The notes beneath the pieces were generated by a model. The model did not search any database. It saw only the letters and a program-made list of their open reading frames with translations, and was not told the origin of the DNA. The position numbers and the translations under genes are program-made. 64,000 bases of DNA from positions 142,843,001 through 142,907,000 of the forward strand of contig NC_092587.1 of NCBI RefSeq assembly GCF_047663525.1. Reading direction: 5' to 3'. This stretch comes from Anas platyrhynchos (lineage: Eukaryota > Chordata > Aves > Anseriformes > Anatidae). Below, piece by piece: positions 58,656-64,000 of this stretch (position 1 is its first letter; each line of letters starts with the position of its first letter).

Positions 58656-61600
58656 ATGGTTATGTTGCCATGTGTTTTTTTTTTTTTTGTCTACAGACTT
58701 TAATATCTACAGGTGATCAGCTGCCTACAAGATGGCGAAACAGACCTGAGAACTAGAAGGATGGTATTTTGGCAGATGTAGTCACAATGGTGAGGACTTA
58801 TTCTCACATTAAGTGGAGAAAAATACAACTTAATGTAGCAGAGCTATTTGCTCTCCTGTCAATAAGAAGTATTTCCATTCATAAGCAAATCCAGTGCAGT
58901 ACCAAGAGAACTTTCCACAGCATGCAGCCTCCAGCAGCAACAAGAATAATAACCAAAGATGGCCTGACACAGCAAGTGCTAGGGGACAGCGAGCTCCCAC
59001 TTCAGGCTTGATTCAAAGCCCTACCTGCGCTGCTAACGCTACTGACGTTTTTCGGATGCTGCCTGCCACATGCATTACTCCCTGAATACAAACAAAATCC
59101 ATGAATGTCTCAGAACATAAGCATCCCTTCCATGCAGCACAGTACCACTGCAATACCAAACAAGTGTAGACTGAAAGCTTATGAAAGAAACACCCAGAGA
59201 AGCCGTTCACTGCTGCTCTCAGCAGCATGCACATTGCTTCCAACGAGGTGGCTTGGAGAAATGAAACCAAGTGACAACTAAAGTCGCCATGAGACTTGAC
59301 CTCTCACCTGAGTTTGCTATTTCTCTCCACCTTATTCCTTCACAACCCTTTCTAAATCTTTTCAACAGGTTTGGTGATATTGTTGTGGAGGGAAAACAAT
59401 TTCAAAAGCATGGAAGTTCCATAACTTACTGCCCATAACTTACTGTTTCACAACTTTCCTGCCTCCCTACCGGTAAATGCTTTACAACATCCAACTGCGT
59501 GGCTACTACAAAGCCTCGAGATGACTTGGCAATTAATTCAGTACAATTAATTGAAAATGACTGGGTGAAAGAATATGCAAAGCTTTAAGTAAATGGGTAT
59601 GGAACAACAACAAAAAAAGAACAAAAAAAAAAGTTAAATTCTGCAAGTTTTTTGTAACTCACATCAGGCATTAGAACTCCGTCAGCAACTGTGAGCACAG
59701 CAGCAAGAAGTATTTTGGCAAGCACTATACCCAACCAGTGATAAAATAAAGAAACATTGACCAGGAAAGGCTTAAACCGAAGAAGGTATGTTTACAAGGT
59801 CTGAGTTAGTTTGAGTTACTCTGTGACACATGAATTCTGAAGGGCAAGTTTCGAATTTCTAAAGACCAGATTCCTTTCAAGCAAAGCAAGATACTGAAAA
59901 ATAGAAATGCCTTAGTTACAAGTGTGTCAACTGAATAAAAGCTTCACAAAACAGAAATCTGTTGTGAACAGAAACTGTACCTACTCCAATTAAAGTATCT
60001 AGAAACTTAAGCTCTTTCAGTTCAACTATATGCTTGAATTTGTGTCAATTTTTAATTCTCATTGATTTTAATATTTATATAACATACATTTGGGGAGACA
60101 GTGTTGGATTTAGTCTCAAAATGTCATTTTTTTGCCTTGCCTCTTCAGGGCGAAGCAGAATATGTTGGTGGTCACTGAACAGAGGACAGTGTTGGAGACA
60201 GTGCAGGAATGACAACCCCAGCCAGCACAAAATATTCTGCAGCAAAAATATGTTGGTGGCACTGGTTTAATAATGTGGGCTAAGATCAGAGCCCCACAAA
60301 ATCATTTTGCATGTGATGCTTGTACAGTAAACACATGGCTCTAACCAGACCTGTCTGATTCATTGTTAACATTAATAAAACGAGTTGGTATTTCTAGCCA
60401 TTTATAGTTAGCTGTAGGAAGTTGTTTGTATGATTGTTTTAAGGATTCCAAAGGCTGCTGAGGAAGCAGGAAGAAGAAAAGCAAGTGGGAGAAGGATACA
60501 GGTTATGCATTCCTGTGCGATGTCTTCTTACTCAACTCCTATAGCTACTGCATACAATGTGTGTGTACCTAAATGCACCTGATAATCAGACCTCAATCAT
60601 GAGGATGGAAATACTAATTGCTTTTAGGTGCCCACTTTGTGGTGGGACTAGCATCTTTTAACTTCACGTTGAAATCAGCTGCCTCTGCCCCATTTACGCA
60701 AGTAAAATGATATTTCACAGCAGAAATACATACTTTAGAAAATGAGTGAAATCATTTTAAAATTACAATTTTTTTTTTCCCTGCAGGCACGCAGTCAACC
60801 CTAGTGCAAAGATGAGTATCAACAAGACAGCACTAATCCTCAAATCCCCATGTAAACTAATTAAGTACATTATTTCTGTCCTATACACAATTCATCTAAA
60901 ATTTCATTTGGTGGTCTTTAATGCAATTCTGTTACCAGGAAGTGGGATAGGTCGCAGTAATACCAGCTCATGCATTCATTCTCTTTTGTTCTCCAACTAA
61001 CAGTTATGTCTCTTTACACTAAAGTTTACAGGAAGATGATCCACAGTGCTCTCAAGTAAACATCTTACAGAGCCTGTAATATTAATGAATGTAAAGCGCA
61101 AGAGGCAAAAAAGTTAAACAAAGATGAATTTCTATATATATATTTTTTTCATATAACAGAAAAGATTCCTTTCTTTATACATAACCCTTTAGAAAAGGCA
61201 GTTGTCATCTTTGACTAAAAAAACCACGTTTATTAGCGGATTAAACCTTGTTATAACAGTTCGTCTAAAAAAAAAAAAAGTCTCTTTATAATTCCCAGGT
61301 ACTTCATGAGCACACAATTCAAGTACAATAAAAAGGTGTTCACGCAATTATTATGCAAAGCTTTACAAATTTTCTTTTCAGATTTTGTTTTTTTATTATT
61401 TTCTGCCTTTCAAGATTCTTAAACTACCTTCATTACGAAATTCAGCACCTTTGCTTTTCTCCTTGAAAAGGTCAAGTGAAAGCTACATGGTCCTTGTGAG
61501 TTCTCTGCTGACACCTTCCCCAAACACTACAGCAACAAAAATTCTACTGGAGGAAGACAAAGTCATTCAGCACTACAGTTAACAATAGTTATCACAGGGC

Positions 61601-61925
61601 TACGAAATGAAACATGTATCTTGGTGGTTTACCACTTTGACCAGCCCAGATCAAGATCCAAGAACATTAAGTGCCACCTCATGTGTCATGGATCAAAGAT
61701 AATGACTTACAGGTACTATGTAAGCATAACTATGAAGCTAAATAATTCATCAAGGTATTTAATGAAAGCTAAACATCTTGAAACTAAATTCACTTTCCAT
61801 GTCAACAGCACAGACATTGTTCTTTCTAGATCAGAAATGAGGTCTCTTTCCAAAATAAAGTACCGATTACTTTTTCTGGAATTCAAGTGTTAAACATCCT
61901 TATAATAAACTTGTTCAAACAGGAC

Positions 61926-61976
61926 AGTTTGAAAAATAGGAGTTTGAAAAATAGTTTGAAAAATAGTTCAAAATAG
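61926..61976. repeat. Tandem AGTTTGAAAAATAG repeat, three copies
   Basis: AGTTTGAAAAATAG occurs at 61926-61939, 61941-61954 and 61953-61966, followed by a diverged AGTTCAAAATAG. Confidence 0.85.
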
Positions 61977-63673
61977 GAGTTCTTTAGCTGAAAACCTTCA
62001 AGACTTCTCACTCATTCCAATTTCTATTTCCAAGTGAAAAGGACTACCAGGGACTAAAATAAGAGGTATTTATCCATATGTCAGAATAAAAAGAGGCGAC
62101 TTTTTAATCTGTGACAATAACTATTCCTCATTGCCTCAACTTGTTTTTTCCCCTCCTTTCCTATGCTGGATACCAAACCCTGAACTGTTTTTAAACTTGA
62201 ACAAAAATTTATCAAGTTGCTATACTGATATATTGATGTTCATTTTATATTATTTTTTAGCCAATTTTAATTTAATAGTTAGCCACACCAGGTTTAATTT
62301 ATGTTGTTGGAGGATAAGAAGAAATTCAATAAACTGCCTACTGAATAATGTTATAACTTGTTATCACTGTAACATGAAGAATTAATACTTCTTTATTGCA
62401 CAAAGAATGGGACATGTAGCAAAAGGATCGCAGAACTCACACTCAGTGCCCAGTAACTGAGCATCTGATAACTGATAGTTTTCTGAAAAGTTCTTGAGTG
62501 TAATCAGTTATAAAGAAGGTAACATAGGGGAATTAGGAAAGCCATCTGGCTGAGGTATAAACCACAGTGCCTGCAGCCAATAATATCCTAGTCCCATTAT
62601 CCCACCAGTGGAAACAAAACTTTGAAATAAAGTAACAGACAGTAACTGAACCAATGTGTTATCAGAACAGAGAAGGAACACGTTTGCACAACTGTTTCAG
62701 TACCGTTGTCAAGAATTCATCACTAGCAGTAGTACAAGAGATGCAGTTACTAGAGGTTTTTCCTGTGAAATTTGACCCATTAGACTACAGCACGAGTAAT
62801 AAGTGGGGAAAAAAAACAGCCTCAGATCCATTGTTTTAACAAATGAAACAATTACATTGCTACAGAAGTCTAAAGGAAGGGAAAAAAAATCAACAGATCT
62901 CCAGCAGAATTACAGTAACTTTCTCGTTAACTCACTATACATTGATATATTCCCAAAGAAGACTATTAACACATATCTTTTAAATACTGCTGTGTTAGTG
63001 TCATCTTACAATTTGGCATAATAGTTTGTGGCTTATAACAAGTTTAGGTGTTGAGTTACTTCTACATCTTTGAAGCATCACATTTTTACATTTTTTGTTG
63101 AAAATTGCAGGAATTCAGTGCTGTCATTTTCCTATTCCACAAGCTGTGGAATGCTCATACCTATACTAGGAGCACTACTTTCCACAGAAAAAGCATAAGG
63201 CAACTAATAAAAACAAGTTGACTTGCTCTGTGAAAGAGCTTATGTTCCTCTTAACTGACCACTCACAGTTGCAGATATATGCAGTCTACAGTAACTACAC
63301 TCCTGAATTAAGCTTCTCAGCTCATGAGACACACACCCCAGGTTCTGTGTAAGCGTGTGCATGCACACAGGGACATGGGGCAACAGATAGGAGAGACAGA
63401 CTGACCTAATGGCATCTTGTCTTCTCACAAAATCAGTCACACAAAGGAGATACTAAAAACTTCCTCCTCTCATCCAATTAGAAAGGAAGGATTGATTTCA
63501 CAGACAAGTGTTCTTAACCTCTCACCCCACACTGGCCACAAAAATCAGTCTAATAATAAAGTTTACAGGTAACAGATAATCCAGAAGTCAGTGCCCAAAT
63601 TTAATTTCTTTACAGACATGCTTTTCAGTGTAAAGCACATCTAAGAGCAAATACCAAAGCAGAAACTACTCAC

Positions 63674-63854
63674 CTTCAATGTACAGGGGCTCAACGACAT
63701 CGTGATTTATCAGTTCGAAGTTCTCATGACCAATCCAGTGCTCCACATTTCTTTTCCTGCCCGTAAAGAAGTTGTCCACAACTGTAACCTCATGGCCATC
63801 CATCATTAGTTTGTCAGTAAGATGAGAACCCACAAACCCTGCTCCTCCAGTTAT
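63674..63854 (-). CDS. UXS1 exon: NAD-binding Rossmann motif (first exon in window)
   Basis: The 181-base exon reads I-T-G-G-A-G-F-V-G-S-H-L, with the glycine-rich NAD pocket, then VVDNFFTGRKRN with the acidic residue at the second strand. It ends LYIE plus one base of Val. The acceptor is CTAACGCAG, with a weak pyrimidine tract, and the donor is GAAG|GTGAGT. Reading further upstream gives residues unlike UXS1, so the exon starts here. The preceding exon, expected to end in RKRIL, is outside the window. Confidence 0.97.
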
Positions 63855-64000
63855 CTGCGTTAGGACAGTTGGTATAAATTTCTTTTTCTTTTTACAGAAA
63901 CACCAGACAAAGTCTACAGCATGAAAACAAAAGAACAGTAGCTTTCAGATCCTTGCTTACTCCAGGGGAAACAACTCCATTTCCATGTTCTTTTTTTTTT
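63855..64000 (-). other. UXS1 intron (partial, runs off the window)
   Basis: Intronic DNA upstream of the first visible exon, ending on the - strand in CTAACGCAG. No coding sequence is seen before the edge. Confidence 0.85.

Larger units (their letters stand above)
57377..63673 (-). other. UXS1 intron, about 6.3 kb
   Basis: Donor GTGAGT, acceptor TTTCTGTAG. It is AT-rich and contains a CR1 tail near 58597-58655, a period-16 duplication near 58000, a direct-repeat pair at 60159 and 60247, and a small tandem repeat at 61926-61976. No further UXS1-like exon is seen. Confidence 0.85.
31880..64000 (-). other. UXS1 gene, partial: last ten coding exons and 3' UTR
   Basis: UXS1 is the Golgi/ER-membrane UDP-glucuronate decarboxylase. 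It converts UDP-glucuronate to UDP-xylose with bound NAD, supplying xylose for the proteoglycan linker. Ten - strand exons joined at GT-AG borders give a single 987-base frame encoding 328 residues plus stop, nearly identical to the C-terminal part of vertebrate UXS1 as I know it (420 residues in human). Numbered from the first residue here, the Rossmann motif is G3-G6-G9, the ribose-binding acid D27, the S111-E112 pair in STSEVYG, the catalytic Y139-x-x-x-K143, and R205 in QTRAF. The product belongs to the extended short-chain dehydrogenase/reductase family. The N-terminal cytosolic tail, membrane anchor and stem exons lie beyond 64000, and so does the promoter. Confidence 0.97.

Noticed and set aside
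1..64000. CRISPR array, operon, prophage or other prokaryotic system
   Set aside because: The window has spliced vertebrate genes, CR1 repeats and long introns. The tandem arrays seen are simple satellites without spacers.

Overview
This is a vertebrate nuclear window, almost certainly from a bird. Genes are split by GT-AG introns, intergenic DNA is long, and the only interspersed repeats I can recognise with confidence are CR1 LINE fragments. These include several 3' tails of the avian type ending in ATTCTATG-like repeats. I see no bacterial, viral or plasmid features, no CRISPR array, and no tRNA or rRNA gene.

The window carries two recognisable protein genes arranged tail to tail. ECRG4 (augurin; formerly C2orf40) is complete on the + strand in four coding exons between 23190 and 26990, and encodes a 152-residue secreted prohormone-like protein. 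UXS1 (UDP-glucuronate decarboxylase 1) is on the - strand and partial. Its last ten coding exons lie between 63854 and 32582 and encode the C-terminal 328 residues, starting at the NAD-binding glycine motif. The 5' exons (cytosolic tail, membrane anchor, stem) lie beyond the right edge. As I recall, these two genes are also convergent neighbours on human chromosome 2q12, so the order looks like conserved synteny.

Layout: 1-22304 is intergenic, on what should be the NCK2 side, and holds simple repeats plus CR1 fragments (about 10221-10331, 11557-12283, 15536-15600 and perhaps an older repeat near 13900). 22305-23040 is a near-continuous pyrimidine tract built from three different satellite-like arrays. 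It stops abruptly at a CpG-rich segment containing ECRG4 exon 1. 23190-27230 is ECRG4. 27231-31879 separates the two 3' ends and holds no gene I can see. 31880-64000 is UXS1, whose introns contain CR1 fragments, short low-complexity tracts and one GC-rich, frame-broken coding-like block at 50202-50770.

The two genes act separately. ECRG4 makes a secreted, furin-type-processed peptide precursor. UXS1 makes UDP-xylose, the donor for the first sugar of the proteoglycan linker. I found no evidence for a new multi-gene system. The observations most worth checking are the mosaic pyrimidine tract abutting the ECRG4 promoter and the intronic coding-like block beside a CR1 tail.
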